Assembly: GCA_046484285.1 (NCBI GenBank)
Contig: JAWOBP010000066.1
Coordinates: forward strand, 1 to 24,561
Source: CAZHCG01 sp046484285
Lineage (GTDB): Bacteria; Myxococcota_A; Polyangia; JAAYKL01
DNA: 24,561 nt
Reading direction: 5' to 3'
Part shown: in pieces, positions 6,467 through 14,325 of the stretch
How the letters are laid out: the number at the start of each line of letters is the position of its first letter
Position numbering within the stretch: the stretch's first letter is position 1
Translations under genes and position numbers: made by a program
Notes under the pieces: model-generated
Told to the model about the DNA's origin: nothing
The model's input: only the letters and a program-made list of their open reading frames with translations
The model's database searches: none

Positions 6467-8180
6467 GCTTCGACCTGTGTGCCTCTATCACGTCGAAAAC
6501 GCGGGGCGCTTCTTGCCGGTAGGTCGCCTCGCCGAGCGGGACGAGAGGGCCGCTCTCTGCTTCGCCCACGGGCTCGAGGGGATCGACCAGCCCGCCGTCT
6601 CCAGCCAGGCCGGCGAAGAAACGCACCGTCTCGCCGGGCTCGCCCCGGCCGCGCAGGCGCAGCAGGGTCATGTCGCGAATCACCTCGCCCGGCGCCCACT
6701 GGGTCGTGGGCAGCATCCAGTCGCCCGGAATGTGGTTGCTCACATTCCTGCGCCCTCTTCCGTTCTTGCCGACGCTCCGGCCCTCGACGTGAATCGAGTA
6801 CTCCTCGGCGATCTTTTTCTCGGCCCGCCAGTACAGCGCGACCACCTGTCCGGCCTTGGGGACCGGCAGCGACCCCAGGTAGAGCTCGTAGCCCACCAGG
6901 CTGATTCCATTCGGGTAGCGCACCTCGAGCGGCGTGGCCCGTTCTGGCAGAGCTTCGATCACCCTCTGCGAGGGAGCCTCGCGCACGCGCTCGGGCACCT
7001 TCCTGGCCGGCGGATCGACGGTCCGCTCCGGGCCGTGCAGCGAGCCCGGTACGCATTCCACGAGCACCTCGCCGCCGGCGAGCTCGTAGCCTGTTCCCAG
7101 CTCCTGCATCATCGGCTCGAGTCGCCCCAGGATCGTCTCCAGGTGCTTGCCGGTGGCGCGGTCGGTCCGGCCGCTGACCAGCCACAACGGGATTCCGCGC
7201 AGGCGCTCGACCCCGGCGCGGTTGAAAGTCAACTCCCAGAGAAACGCCTCGTGCGCTCGATCTCCACCGCCGTAGTCGACCAGCAGGTTGCCGGCGTCGT
7301 AGACAACCGGCTTGCCGTCGATCAGCTCCACGCCCTGGAACCAGTGCGCCGAGTGGCCGATGATCGCGTCGTAGCCGGCTCCGATCAGACGCCGCGCCAG
7401 CTCGCGAATGTGATCGGCCGGGCGGTCCTTCCAGTTCTCTCCCCAGTGGGGAGTGAGAACCACCAGGTGGGCGTGGCGGCGGGCCTCGTCGTGGATCTCG
7501 CCGAGCTCCTCGACGATGCGGTCGTTGTTCCGTCCGTTGCGATAGGCGTCGAAATAGAGTGTGCCGGGACGTTTCTCGCCGGCGCGGAAGGGTCCGCCGA
7601 CCGTCAGGTCGACTCCCACCACGGCGACGACCGTGTCGCCGACGCGCAGGTAGGCCGGGCGGCGCGCGTCGGCGGAGTCGTGACCGCCGCCCGTGTAGGA
7701 GATGCCCGCGCGCAGCAGTCGATCGAGCATCTCGGCGAGCGCCTCGCGGCCGTAGTCGCCGGCGTGGTTGTTGCCCACGCTCACCACGTCGACGCCGGCG
7801 TCGCTCAGCGCGTCGATCGCCAGCGGGTGGGCGCGGAACATGTACGGCCGCGGCTCGCCCTTGTCGGTGAAGCGGCCGCCCGAGGCGATCACGCCCTCGC
7901 CGTTGACGACCGTCAGCTCGGCGCCGCGCAGCTCGCCCTCGATGTCGCCGAACAGCGAGCCGCGCCGCCGCTCGTCGAACAGCGCCCGGTTGATCCGCCT
8001 GCCCAGGGTCACGTCGCCGCCGTAGACCAGGGTGTGCTCCTCGAAGGAGGCCGGATCGGGTCCGTCCTCGCGTTTCTCCTCGCAGGTGCACGAGGCCAGC
8101 GGGGCGGCCAGCACGAGCAGCGCCGGCGCCCAGAGGAGCGGCGCGCGTCGCCGAGAAGATGCGGGTTCTGTGCAGCACAT
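6456..8180 (-). CDS. CapA-like metallophosphatase-fold lipoprotein with C-terminal beta-sandwich (paralogue 1)
   Basis: ATG 8180 is preferred over the TTG at 8234 because it gives a clean lipoprotein signal (PASSRRRAPLLWAP... ending LASC, Cys31). The protein is then 574 residues. CapA blocks: YGGDVTLGRRIN, VVNGEGVIASGG, VGNNHAGDYG, LTPHWGENW, IGHSAHWFQGVELI and YDAGNLLVDYGG. The C-terminal beta-sandwich shows NGISLVGYELYLG, VALYWRAEKK and GDWMLPTTQWAPGEVIRDM. The two CapA-like proteins align along nearly their whole length, so they are a tandem duplication that has diverged. Their 11-nt overlap implies coupled translation. Position at the end of the ACP-COG4648-GT2 operon suggests work on the product of that pathway at the cell surface (inference). 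Confidence 0.86.
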   Translation of the reverse strand: MCCTEPASSRRRAPLLWAPALLVLAAPLASCTCEEKREDGPDPASFEEHTLVYGGDVTLGRRINRALFDERRRGSLFGDIEGELRGAELTVVNGEGVIASGGRFTDKGEPRPYMFRAHPLAIDALSDAGVDVVSVGNNHAGDYGREALAEMLDRLLRAGISYTGGGHDSADARRPAYLRVGDTVVAVVGVDLTVGGPFRAGEKRPGTLYFDAYRNGRNNDRIVEELGEIHDEARRHAHLVVLTPHWGENWKDRPADHIRELARRLIGAGYDAIIGHSAHWFQGVELIDGKPVVYDAGNLLVDYGGGDRAHEAFLWELTFNRAGVERLRGIPLWLVSGRTDRATGKHLETILGRLEPMMQELGTGYELAGGEVLVECVPGSLHGPERTVDPPARKVPERVREAPSQRVIEALPERATPLEVRYPNGISLVGYELYLGSLPVPKAGQVVALYWRAEKKIAEEYSIHVEGRSVGKNGRGRRNVSNHIPGDWMLPTTQWAPGEVIRDMTLLRLRGRGEPGETVRFFAGLAGDGGLVDPLEPVGEAESGPLVPLGEATYRQEAPRVFDVIEAHRSKHGI

Positions 8181-8244
8181 CAGAAAGGGAACGATAACGC
8201 CAAACAGCACCGAGTTCGACCGCCGAAAACACAAAATCGCTTGT

Positions 8245-9126
8245 TTATTCGTTGCTTGCGCCGCGATCGGGCGGCTTCGTCTCCTTGAAGCGCCTCTTCA
8301 CTCCTGGCAGCACTCCGGCAGAGACCACGGCGATGATTCCTCCGCTCAGCATCAGCGGGTAGTAGACGCCCCACGGCTGGTCCAGGATCCAGGCGGCGAT
8401 CCCGACCGCGGCCAGCGCGAGCCCCAGCGCGATCGCGGCGGCGAAGGTGCCCACGACGAAACGGCGCCCCCGTCCCCGCGCGGCGAGCAGACCGGCGATC
8501 GCTCCTGCGATGCCGAGCAACCCGCCCAGGATTCCGCCCAGCGCTCCGCCCAGCCAGCCGGGAAACCAGGCGCCTCCCTCCGCGACGATCGGATCGGTTC
8601 CGGGCGGGTACTCGACCAGCCGCACCGGACCGAGCAGCACCCTGCCGCGACCCGGCAGCTCGACGCCCAGCTCGATCTTCTCGGGGCGATCGGTCTCGGG
8701 GCGCTCCACGATGTGGAACGGCAAGACGAAGGTCCTCCACTGCTGGCTGCCCTCCAGGTGACGGGCCGGCCCGCCGCCCTCCACGCCGCGGGAGAAGAAC
8801 GGGCCGCGGCCCGAGAAGTGGCTCAGCATCTCCAGGTAGCCCCCGCCTTCGACCTTTTCGCTGCGCACGCGTCCGACCAGGGCGTAGGTCGTTTTCGAGA
8901 TGCCGGGCTCTTGGATCTCCAAAAGCGTGCACTCGACGCCGTCGGGACCCTCGCTCTCCACGGCCAGGACCCGCTCTGCCGCTTCGCCTTCTCCCGCGAT
9001 CATCCGCGCGGCCGGGCAGCTCTCCTCGGGCGCGCTTTCGTCCCAATCAATCCGGGCGACGACCTCTCCGGCGGTCGCGCAGGCCGCGGTTGCGAGCGCC
9101 ATCGACAGGTACAAGCATCTATACAT
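8245..9126 (-). CDS. Exported membrane protein: beta-sandwich ectodomain plus C-terminal transmembrane helices
   Basis: ATG 9126 has AAAGGTGA upstream and yields a signal-like N-terminus (MYRCLYLSMALATAACATAG). The open frame upstream of it is antisense-like extension into the GT2 gene, so the protein is 293 residues. Residues ~25-180 look like a jelly-roll or carbohydrate-binding-like sandwich (TYALVGRVRSEKVEGGGYLEM, WRTFVLPFHI, KIELGVELPGRGRVLLGPVRLVEY). Such modules often accompany sulfatase-like and glycan enzymes. Residues ~190-275 hold about three hydrophobic segments: a Gly-rich AWFPGWLGGALGGILGG stretch, FAAAIALGLALAAVGIAAWIL and MLSGGIIAVVSAGVL. A basic tail follows. I cannot name the family. 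It lies 23 nt after the GT2 gene in the same operon, so a role in handling the envelope glycolipid is plausible but unproven. Confidence 0.68.
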   Translation of the reverse strand: MYRCLYLSMALATAACATAGEVVARIDWDESAPEESCPAARMIAGEGEAAERVLAVESEGPDGVECTLLEIQEPGISKTTYALVGRVRSEKVEGGGYLEMLSHFSGRGPFFSRGVEGGGPARHLEGSQQWRTFVLPFHIVERPETDRPEKIELGVELPGRGRVLLGPVRLVEYPPGTDPIVAEGGAWFPGWLGGALGGILGGLLGIAGAIAGLLAARGRGRRFVVGTFAAAIALGLALAAVGIAAWILDQPWGVYYPLMLSGGIIAVVSAGVLPGVKRRFKETKPPDRGASNE

Positions 9127-9149
9127 TCCGATCACCTTTGCTCGTCTCT

Positions 9150-9866
9150 TCAAATGTTGGCCAGAACACGCCACAAGAGCAGCGGCAGCCTTGCGAGCAT
9201 ACCCCAGAAGAGGCAAAAGCTCAGCCAGCTGAAGCGCAGGTTGTCGCCGCGCATGTCGAAGTGGGTCGAACGCCGGTTCGGGTAGCACACGCTGACCGGC
9301 ACGTGCACGAAGCCGAGGCCGGCCCAGGAGGCGCGTACCAGCACCTCCATCTCGAAGGAGAAACGCGGCTCCCGGCAACCGAGCGCGAGCGTGGCCTCGA
9401 TCGGGTAGACGCGAAAGCCGCTTTGCACGTCGCGAAAGCGCCGCCAGCCGTCGACCGTGGCCCAGAAGTTGGAGATCGCGCGGCCGTGACGGCTGGACGC
9501 CGGGGTCAGCGCCGGATCCATGCGGCGTTCTCCGACGATCAGCTTGTCCGGGTTGTCCCAGGCCGCGTCCAGCAGGGCCGGGATCTCCTCGGGGAGGTGC
9601 TGGCCGTCGGCGTCCAGCATCACCGCGTGGGTGAAGCCCCGCTCCAGGCAGGCCTCCAGCCCGGTCAGGATCGCGCGGCCCTTGCCCAGGTTGCGCTCGT
9701 GCGAGACGACTTCGGCTCCCGCGGCGCGGGCCGCATCGTCGCTGCCGTCCCCCGAGCCGTCGGAGACGACCAGCACGTCCGGTTCCATCACCGCGCGGGT
9801 GCGCCGCACCACCTCGCCGATCGTGTCGGCGTTGTCGAAGACAGGAATCACCGCGCAGATCTTCAT
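9150..9866 (-). CDS. Family 2 (GT-A) glycosyltransferase, DPM1-like
   Basis: This 238-residue protein has a GT2 catalytic fold. It starts MKICAVIPVFDNADTI, then VVSDGSGDGSDD (nucleotide-binding region) and GKGRAILTGLEA. AVMLDADGQH is the DxD metal site (Asp85, Asp87), and SFEMEVLVRASWAGLGFVHVPV is typical of polyprenyl-phosphate sugar synthases and relatives. A hydrophobic C-terminal segment (WLSFCLFWGMLARLPLLLWRVL) suggests peripheral or single-pass membrane attachment. The start overlaps the preceding COG4648 gene by 4 nt. GT2 enzymes of this size accompany ACP/COG4648/acyltransferase sets in aryl-polyene-type clusters as I know them. Here it probably adds a sugar or polar head to a lipid-borne intermediate; donor and acceptor are unknown. 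Confidence 0.88.
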   Translation of the reverse strand: MKICAVIPVFDNADTIGEVVRRTRAVMEPDVLVVSDGSGDGSDDAARAAGAEVVSHERNLGKGRAILTGLEACLERGFTHAVMLDADGQHLPEEIPALLDAAWDNPDKLIVGERRMDPALTPASSRHGRAISNFWATVDGWRRFRDVQSGFRVYPIEATLALGCREPRFSFEMEVLVRASWAGLGFVHVPVSVCYPNRRSTHFDMRGDNLRFSWLSFCLFWGMLARLPLLLWRVLANI

Positions 9867-10471
9867 CGCGTCCCGCCCTTGCCGAGCAACGGCTCCAGCA
9901 GCCGGTCCAGCACCCTTTCGCGATCGAACTCCTGGAAGCGACGCTTGCGAAAGAGGTACTCCGCCGCGATGAAGATCCCCAAATAGGCGTAGCTCACCGG
10001 TCCGACCAGCACCGCCCAGAGAGTCTTGCTCGGAACGAAGGCCGCCGCCAGCACCAGGGCCGAGTTGCCCGCCAGCACCAGCAGCCAGACCTTGGTCAGA
10101 GCGCGGCAGTAGGCGCTCTGCTCGGGCGGCATCTCGGGCCGCTGGAGCCGGGCGAAGCGCTCGATGATCGGCGTGCCGCGCAGCGAGACCCCGAACTGCG
10201 CCAGGAAGATCAGCGAGATCAGAAACGGAGTGAATCTCAGCAAGAGTCCGGAGTTCGATATCGCGGCGCCGCCGATCAGCCCCGCCATCGCCAGCGCCTG
10301 CACCAGCACGATCAACGAGGCGGCCCGATCGGAGAGGACCGCGGCCAAGAAGCGCCGGCCCAGCAGGACCAGCAGCAGCAGGGCGGTCCAGCGCACGTTG
10401 AGGTACGTCAGTCCCAGCAGCACGATCAACGGGTACAGGGCGATGACGACGGCGTCGAAGATGCGGCCCAT
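9863..10471 (-). CDS. COG4648-like integral membrane protein
   Basis: This 202-residue protein has about five or six hydrophobic helices (DAVVIALYPLIVLLGLTYLNV, TALLLLVLLGRRF, LIVLVQALAMAGLIGG, FTPFLISLIFLAQFGVSL, VWLLVLAGNSALVLAAAF, LVGPVSYAYLGIFIAAEYLF). It also has the hydrophilic loop GTPIIERFARLQRPEMPPEQSAYCRALTKVW, which I associate with COG4648 proteins encoded in aryl-polyene and related lipid clusters. Its molecular function is unknown in the family. It starts 6 nt after the ACP stop and overlaps the GT2 start by 4 nt, so all three are co-translated. The context supports a membrane platform role for ACP-borne acyl transfer. Confidence 0.8.
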   Translation of the reverse strand: MGRIFDAVVIALYPLIVLLGLTYLNVRWTALLLLVLLGRRFLAAVLSDRAASLIVLVQALAMAGLIGGAAISNSGLLLRFTPFLISLIFLAQFGVSLRGTPIIERFARLQRPEMPPEQSAYCRALTKVWLLVLAGNSALVLAAAFVPSKTLWAVLVGPVSYAYLGIFIAAEYLFRKRRFQEFDRERVLDRLLEPLLGKGGTR

Positions 10472-10477
10472 GGCGGG

Positions 10478-10738
10478 CTATTTCTTGCGTTGCTTCGTGA
10501 CGTAGTCGGCCAGAGAATCGATCGAGGCGAAAGCCGTCTTGGCGGTGTCGGTGTCCGAGATGTTGATGCCGAACCTGGACTCGAGCGCCACAGAGAGCTC
10601 GAGCGCGTCGATCGAGTCGAGCCCCAGCCCTTCGACGAACAGCGGCTGGTCGTCCTCGATCTCGCCGGGCTCCACGTCCTCGAGGTTGGCCGCCTCTACG
10701 ATCATGCGCTTGAGGTCCAATTTGAGATCGTCACTCAT
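10478..10738 (-). CDS. Acyl carrier protein
   Basis: From ATG 10738 (GGAGA 8 nt upstream) this is an 86-residue acidic helical protein. The motif GLDSIDAL places the 4'-phosphopantetheine attachment at Ser42. A longer upstream frame extends to 10834 but has no ACP resemblance. It is the first gene of the minus-strand operon and is divergent from the FabG-like/ligase operon. The neighbouring AMP-forming ligase and PlsC-type enzyme suggest that it carries an activated acyl or aryl acid rather than serving primary fatty-acid synthesis; no fabF, fabD or plsX is nearby. The sequence ends with a basic TKQRKK tail. Confidence 0.93.
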   Translation of the reverse strand: MSDDLKLDLKRMIVEAANLEDVEPGEIEDDQPLFVEGLGLDSIDALELSVALESRFGINISDTDTAKTAFASIDSLADYVTKQRKK

Positions 10739-10881
10739 TGGTTTTCTCCGAAATAGCAACGTTTTCGCAAAGTTGCCGAATTGACAATCGCTGGACAGAT
10801 AAGTAGCACCATAAGGTCGGATGGGCAACCGCATTGCGCGCTGTCGGGTCGACGAGGCGTAGACTGGAAGGCGGAATCATC
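10739..10881. promoter_or_regulatory. Divergent intergenic control region of the acyl/ACP cluster
   Basis: This 143-nt gap separates the ACP operon (-) from the reductase operon (+), so both promoters should lie here. A consensus -35 TTGACA is present on + at 10781-10786, with only a weak -10 candidate (TAGCAC, 17 nt on). Just before the ACP gene, GCAAC (10756-10760) and GTTGC (10772-10776) form an inverted repeat. Its inner TTT...AAA also pairs with one bulge, giving an operator-like site. The binding protein is unknown. Confidence 0.4.
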
Positions 10882-11601
10882 TTGAAGGCAATGGTCACCG
10901 GAGGAGCGCGCGGGCTGGGGGGCGTCATCTCGCGGCGGCTCGCCGCCGAGGGATACGATCTGTGGATCAACTACCGCGAGTCCGAGAACGAAGCGGAGGC
11001 CCTGCAAGCCGAGATAGAGCGGGGCGGAGGTCGCGCGCGGACCGTCCGCTTCGACGTGGGCGACCCGGATCAGGTCGAGCAGCGGCTGGTTCCCCTGCTG
11101 GCCGACGAGGGCCCGTTGGACGTGCTGGTCAACAACGCCGGCGCCAGCTCGGACGGCTACCTGATGATGCTCCCCGAGTCGGAATGGCGGCGCGTGATGC
11201 GCACCAACCTCGACGGTCTCTTCCTCGTCACGCGAGCCTGCCTCAAGGGCATGGTGCGAGCGCGCGGGGGGCGCGTCGTCAATATCGGCTCGCTGTCCGG
11301 AGAGCGGGGCAACGTCGGACAGGTGGCCTACGCCGCGAGCAAGGCCGGGATCGCCGGCGCGACCAGGGCGCTGGCGCTGGAGATGGCCCGCTGGGGAATC
11401 CTGGTCAACGCTGTCTCACCCGGTCCGCTCGAGATCGGGATGGCGGCCGATCTGGACCGTGCCGAGTTGGAGAAGCAGATTCCGCTCGGCCGCGTCGGCA
11501 AGGCCGAGGAGGTGGCCGGGGTGGTCGCCTTTCTCTGCTCCGAGGACGCCTCGTACATCACGGGACAGGTGATACCGGTCAACGGTGGAATGGGTCTGTG
11601 A
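10882..11601 (+). CDS. fabG: FabG-like short-chain dehydrogenase/reductase (3-oxoacyl-ACP reductase type)
   Basis: I place the start at TTG 10882, with GGAAGGCGG just upstream. This gives the usual MKAMVTGGARGLGG opening and 239 residues. Classical SDR features are all present: TGGxxGxG NAD(P) motif at residues 6-13, NNAG at 84-87, Asn109, Ser137, and YAASK with catalytic Tyr150 and Lys154. SPGPLEIGMA is the substrate-loop region, and the end (YITGQVIPVNGGMGL) is the classic FabG terminus. The reaction should be NADPH-dependent 3-oxoacyl-ACP reduction. Because there is no ketosynthase in the window, its 3-oxo substrate must come from elsewhere, or the enzyme acts on another carbonyl. It is first in a four-gene operon and overlaps or abuts the ligase gene. 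Confidence 0.9.
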   Translation: MKAMVTGGARGLGGVISRRLAAEGYDLWINYRESENEAEALQAEIERGGGRARTVRFDVGDPDQVEQRLVPLLADEGPLDVLVNNAGASSDGYLMMLPESEWRRVMRTNLDGLFLVTRACLKGMVRARGGRVVNIGSLSGERGNVGQVAYAASKAGIAGATRALALEMARWGILVNAVSPGPLEIGMAADLDRAELEKQIPLGRVGKAEEVAGVVAFLCSEDASYITGQVIPVNGGMGL

Positions 11602-12965
11602 GCGCGATGGTCTTCGATCCACTGAATCTCGTCGGGCTCGCCGCCGACTCTTCCGTGCCCGCCGTGGTGACGCGGGAGGGGAGCTTCGATCGAACGGAGC
11701 TGCGCGGGCGGGCCGCGGCCGTGGCCGCCGAGCTGGAACGGATCGGAGCCGCCGGGCGCCGTGCGATCATCAGCCTCGACGCCAGCCCGGAGTTCGTCGC
11801 CGCGCTGGCCGGAGCGTGGCTGGCCGGAGCCGAGCCGGTCCTGCTCGACCCGCTGGTGCGAGGGGAGCTGCGCCGCGCCGCGGAGATCACCGAGGCGCGG
11901 GTCGTGATCCACGGCGGAGGCGCAAGGCTCGCGGATCTCCCGGACGGAATCGAGGAGCTGGTCCCCGGCGACGGCCGGCGCGATCCCGGCTTTGCCCCGC
12001 GGCTGGAGGAGTCGCAACCGGTGGTGCGCCTCTTCACCTCGGGAAGCACCGGCAAGCCGACGCTGGTTCCCAAGACTCGCGGCAACCTCGAGACCGAGAT
12101 CGAGTTTCTCGCCGACCTGCTGGGCGAGCCCCGGCGCGTGGCGACGATGGTGCCGTGGTGCCACATCTTCGGCTTCACCGTTTCGTTTCTGCTGGCGCTG
12201 TGGCGCGGGGGGAGCTGCGATCTGCGCGCCGGAATCTCGCTGCGCACGCTGTTGGCCATCGCGGTCGCGGGAGAGCTGGATCTGGTCGTGGCCGTGCCGG
12301 CGATCTACCGCGCGCTGGTCAGGGCCGCCGAGTCGGCCGACGAGACGCGGGTCCCATCGCACTGCCGCTTCGTGACGGCCAGCGCACACCTCTCGGCCGA
12401 TCTGCGCGAGCGCTTCGCCGAGCTGACCGGCAGGTCGATCGTGGACATCTACGGCTCCACCGAGGCGGGCGGAATGGCCTACCGGACGCAGGACGGGCCC
12501 TGGACCGCCGAGCCGCACGTCGAGTGGCGCATCGCCGACGGCGCTCATCTCGAGGTCAGCTCGCCGTCGGTCTCGGTCGTCCCGGCCGGCGGCTTCTTCC
12601 GGGTCGGCGACCTGGCGCGGCGCAGCGGGGACGGCTTCGAGCTGATCGGTCGCGAGGACGACGTGGTCAAGATCGGCGGCAGGCGGGTCTCGATCGGAGA
12701 GGTGGAGCGGACGCTGGAAAGTTGTCCGGGCGTCGAAGCGCAGGTGGTGCTCCGCCGGCGGTTGCGCGGCGAGCCGCGCCTGGTCGCGGTCGTCGCCGCG
12801 AAGAGCGACGGGCTCGACGGAGAAGAGGTCAAGGCTTTCGTGCGCTCGAGGCTCGCGGACCACAAGGTGCCGCGGGTGGTGCGCGTACTCGACTCGCTGC
12901 CGATCGGGCCGGGAGGCAAGGTGGATCGCAGGGCCGTCGGCCGCATGCTCGACGAGGAGGTCTGA
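11598..12965 (+). CDS. AMP-forming acyl/aryl-acid ligase (ANL superfamily)
   Basis: GTG 11598 overlaps the reductase stop by 4 nt (GTGA). ATG 11607 is the alternative start. From GTG the protein is 455 residues, shorter than typical ~550-residue acyl-CoA synthetases and similar to ligases of aryl-polyene-like clusters. Core motifs are complete: FTSGSTGKPT (146-155), MVPWCHIFGF, DIYGSTEAGG (Tyr285-Glu289), GDLARR with LIGREDDVVKIGGRRVSIGEVE, and the catalytic Lys441 in GPGGKVDRR. It should adenylate a carboxylic acid and pass it to CoA or directly to the ACP at 10478-10738. The substrate cannot be read by eye. The operon position supports an initiating or loading step. Confidence 0.9.
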   Translation: MSAMVFDPLNLVGLAADSSVPAVVTREGSFDRTELRGRAAAVAAELERIGAAGRRAIISLDASPEFVAALAGAWLAGAEPVLLDPLVRGELRRAAEITEARVVIHGGGARLADLPDGIEELVPGDGRRDPGFAPRLEESQPVVRLFTSGSTGKPTLVPKTRGNLETEIEFLADLLGEPRRVATMVPWCHIFGFTVSFLLALWRGGSCDLRAGISLRTLLAIAVAGELDLVVAVPAIYRALVRAAESADETRVPSHCRFVTASAHLSADLRERFAELTGRSIVDIYGSTEAGGMAYRTQDGPWTAEPHVEWRIADGAHLEVSSPSVSVVPAGGFFRVGDLARRSGDGFELIGREDDVVKIGGRRVSIGEVERTLESCPGVEAQVVLRRRLRGEPRLVAVVAAKSDGLDGEEVKAFVRSRLADHKVPRVVRVLDSLPIGPGGKVDRRAVGRMLDEEV

Positions 12966-12968
12966 GCG

Positions 12969-14294
12969 GTGCGGGTGCTCGTGATCAGCGGTTCGCGCGC
13001 CAGACTCCCGGATCCGGTCTACCCGCTGGGAGCGGCGATGGTCGGCACGGCGCTGCGCCGGGCCGGGCACGAGGTGGAGTGGTTCGACGCGCTGCGCCAC
13101 GACGCCGCCGCGGACGCGCTGGCCGAGCGCCTGGAGGAGCTGCGCCCGGGCGCGGTGATGCTCTCGATCCGCAACATCGACAACGCGGCCTTCCCCGGAG
13201 TGCACCGTCACTTCGAGGAGCACCTGGAGCTGGCGCGGGCGGTCGGGGACCGGGGCGGAGCGCCGCTGGTGCTGGGCGGGTCCGGCTTCTCGCTAATGCC
13301 CGAGGCGTTTCTCGCCTACCTCGACGCGGATTTCGGAGTGGTCGGCGAAGGAGAGATTGCCGCGGTCGAGCTGGTCGGGGAGCTCGAGGCCGGCCGCAAA
13401 CCGCCCCGCCTGCTGCGCCCCGGGCGGCTCGAGCCGCCGTTTCTGGCCGCCGACCGCGATCTGTTCGACGCCGAGTGGTACTACGGCCGCGGCGGAGCGG
13501 CCAACGTGCAGACCCAGCGCGGCTGCCGGCACCGCTGCATCTACTGCACGTATCCCCTGCTGGAGGGTCACCGCGCGCGCCGCAACGATCCCGGCCTGGT
13601 GGTCGACGAGATGGAGCGGATCGTCGCCGGCGGCATCCGGCACATCTTCGTCGTCGACGCCGTACTCAACAGCCCCGAGGTCCACATCGCAGAAATCTGC
13701 GAGGAGATCCTGCGCCGCGGGCTGGAGGTCTCCTTCACCGGCTACTTCGCGCCGGTCGGCGAGCTGGCCGAGCTTCCCGATCTGCTGCGCCGCGCCGGCT
13801 GCGGGGCGGTCGAGCTGGGCACCGACTCGCTCAGCGACCCGGTCCTGGCACGGATGCGCAAGGGGTTCACGGCCGAGCAGGCGATCGACTACTCGCGGCG
13901 CCTGCGCGCGGCCGGAATCAAGCAGTGCCACAACCTGATCTTCGGAGGTCCCGGCGAGAGCGAAAAGACGATGGCCGAGTCGGTGCGCCGCATGGACCAG
14001 ATCGCGCCCACGGCCCTGATCGCCACGATCGGGCTGCGCGTCTACCCGGGGACGGAGCTGGTGCGGATCGCGGGCGAGGCGGACGGCGCGGGCGGGGACC
14101 CGCTCTCTCTGCTCGAGCCGCGCTTCTACATCTCCGCGGATCTCGCCGGGACGATCGTCGAGCGGGTCGCCGGCTGGGTCGACGAACGGCCCGGCTGGAT
14201 CTGTCCGGGACTGGGGAAGAGATACAACCCGCGCTACCTCGAGCGGCTGCGCCGTCGGCACAAGGGTGTGCTGTGGGCGATGTTCGGAGATTGA
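12969..14294 (+). CDS. B12-binding-domain radical SAM enzyme
   Basis: GTG 12969 starts 3 nt after the ligase stop and gives 441 residues. Residues 1-~160 look like a Rossmann-type cobalamin-binding domain (MRVLVISGSRARLPDPVYPLGAAMVGT, LVLGGSGFSLMP, VVGEGEIAA). It has no DxHxxG, which is normal for radical SAM B12 proteins. The SAM cluster motif is CRHRCIYC (Cys186, Cys190, Cys193), followed by a TIM-barrel-like region (HIFVVDAVLNSP, CGAVELGTDS, IKQCHNLIFGGPGES). Class B radical SAM enzymes methylate or rearrange unactivated carbons. The NCBI-style family name 'lipid biosynthesis B12-binding/radical SAM protein' comes to mind, but I cannot verify it here. It presumably acts on the ACP-bound acyl chain of this cluster. 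Confidence 0.9.
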   Translation: MRVLVISGSRARLPDPVYPLGAAMVGTALRRAGHEVEWFDALRHDAAADALAERLEELRPGAVMLSIRNIDNAAFPGVHRHFEEHLELARAVGDRGGAPLVLGGSGFSLMPEAFLAYLDADFGVVGEGEIAAVELVGELEAGRKPPRLLRPGRLEPPFLAADRDLFDAEWYYGRGGAANVQTQRGCRHRCIYCTYPLLEGHRARRNDPGLVVDEMERIVAGGIRHIFVVDAVLNSPEVHIAEICEEILRRGLEVSFTGYFAPVGELAELPDLLRRAGCGAVELGTDSLSDPVLARMRKGFTAEQAIDYSRRLRAAGIKQCHNLIFGGPGESEKTMAESVRRMDQIAPTALIATIGLRVYPGTELVRIAGEADGAGGDPLSLLEPRFYISADLAGTIVERVAGWVDERPGWICPGLGKRYNPRYLERLRRRHKGVLWAMFGD

Positions 14295-14325
14295 GGTCGG
14301 TCCTCGAGGTCCAAGGAGCGAGGCG

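Noticed and set aside
4916..6904. Long + strand open frame opposite the CapA-like genes (similarly 2262-3947 on -, 6465-8288 on +, 19058-21523 on +, 21414-23522 on +)
   Set aside because: All are shadows of real genes: low-complexity Arg/Ala/Gly or His/Val-rich translations without motifs or ribosome-binding sites.
8180..8234. TTG 8234 as start of CapA-like paralogue 1
   Set aside because: It would add a second hydrophobic stretch before the lipoprotein signal. ATG 8180 gives a canonical signal peptide.
11328..13223. Long open frame antisense to the reductase and ligase genes
   Set aside because: It mirrors GC-rich codon bias of the + strand genes, has no family resemblance, and the + frames carry complete catalytic motifs.
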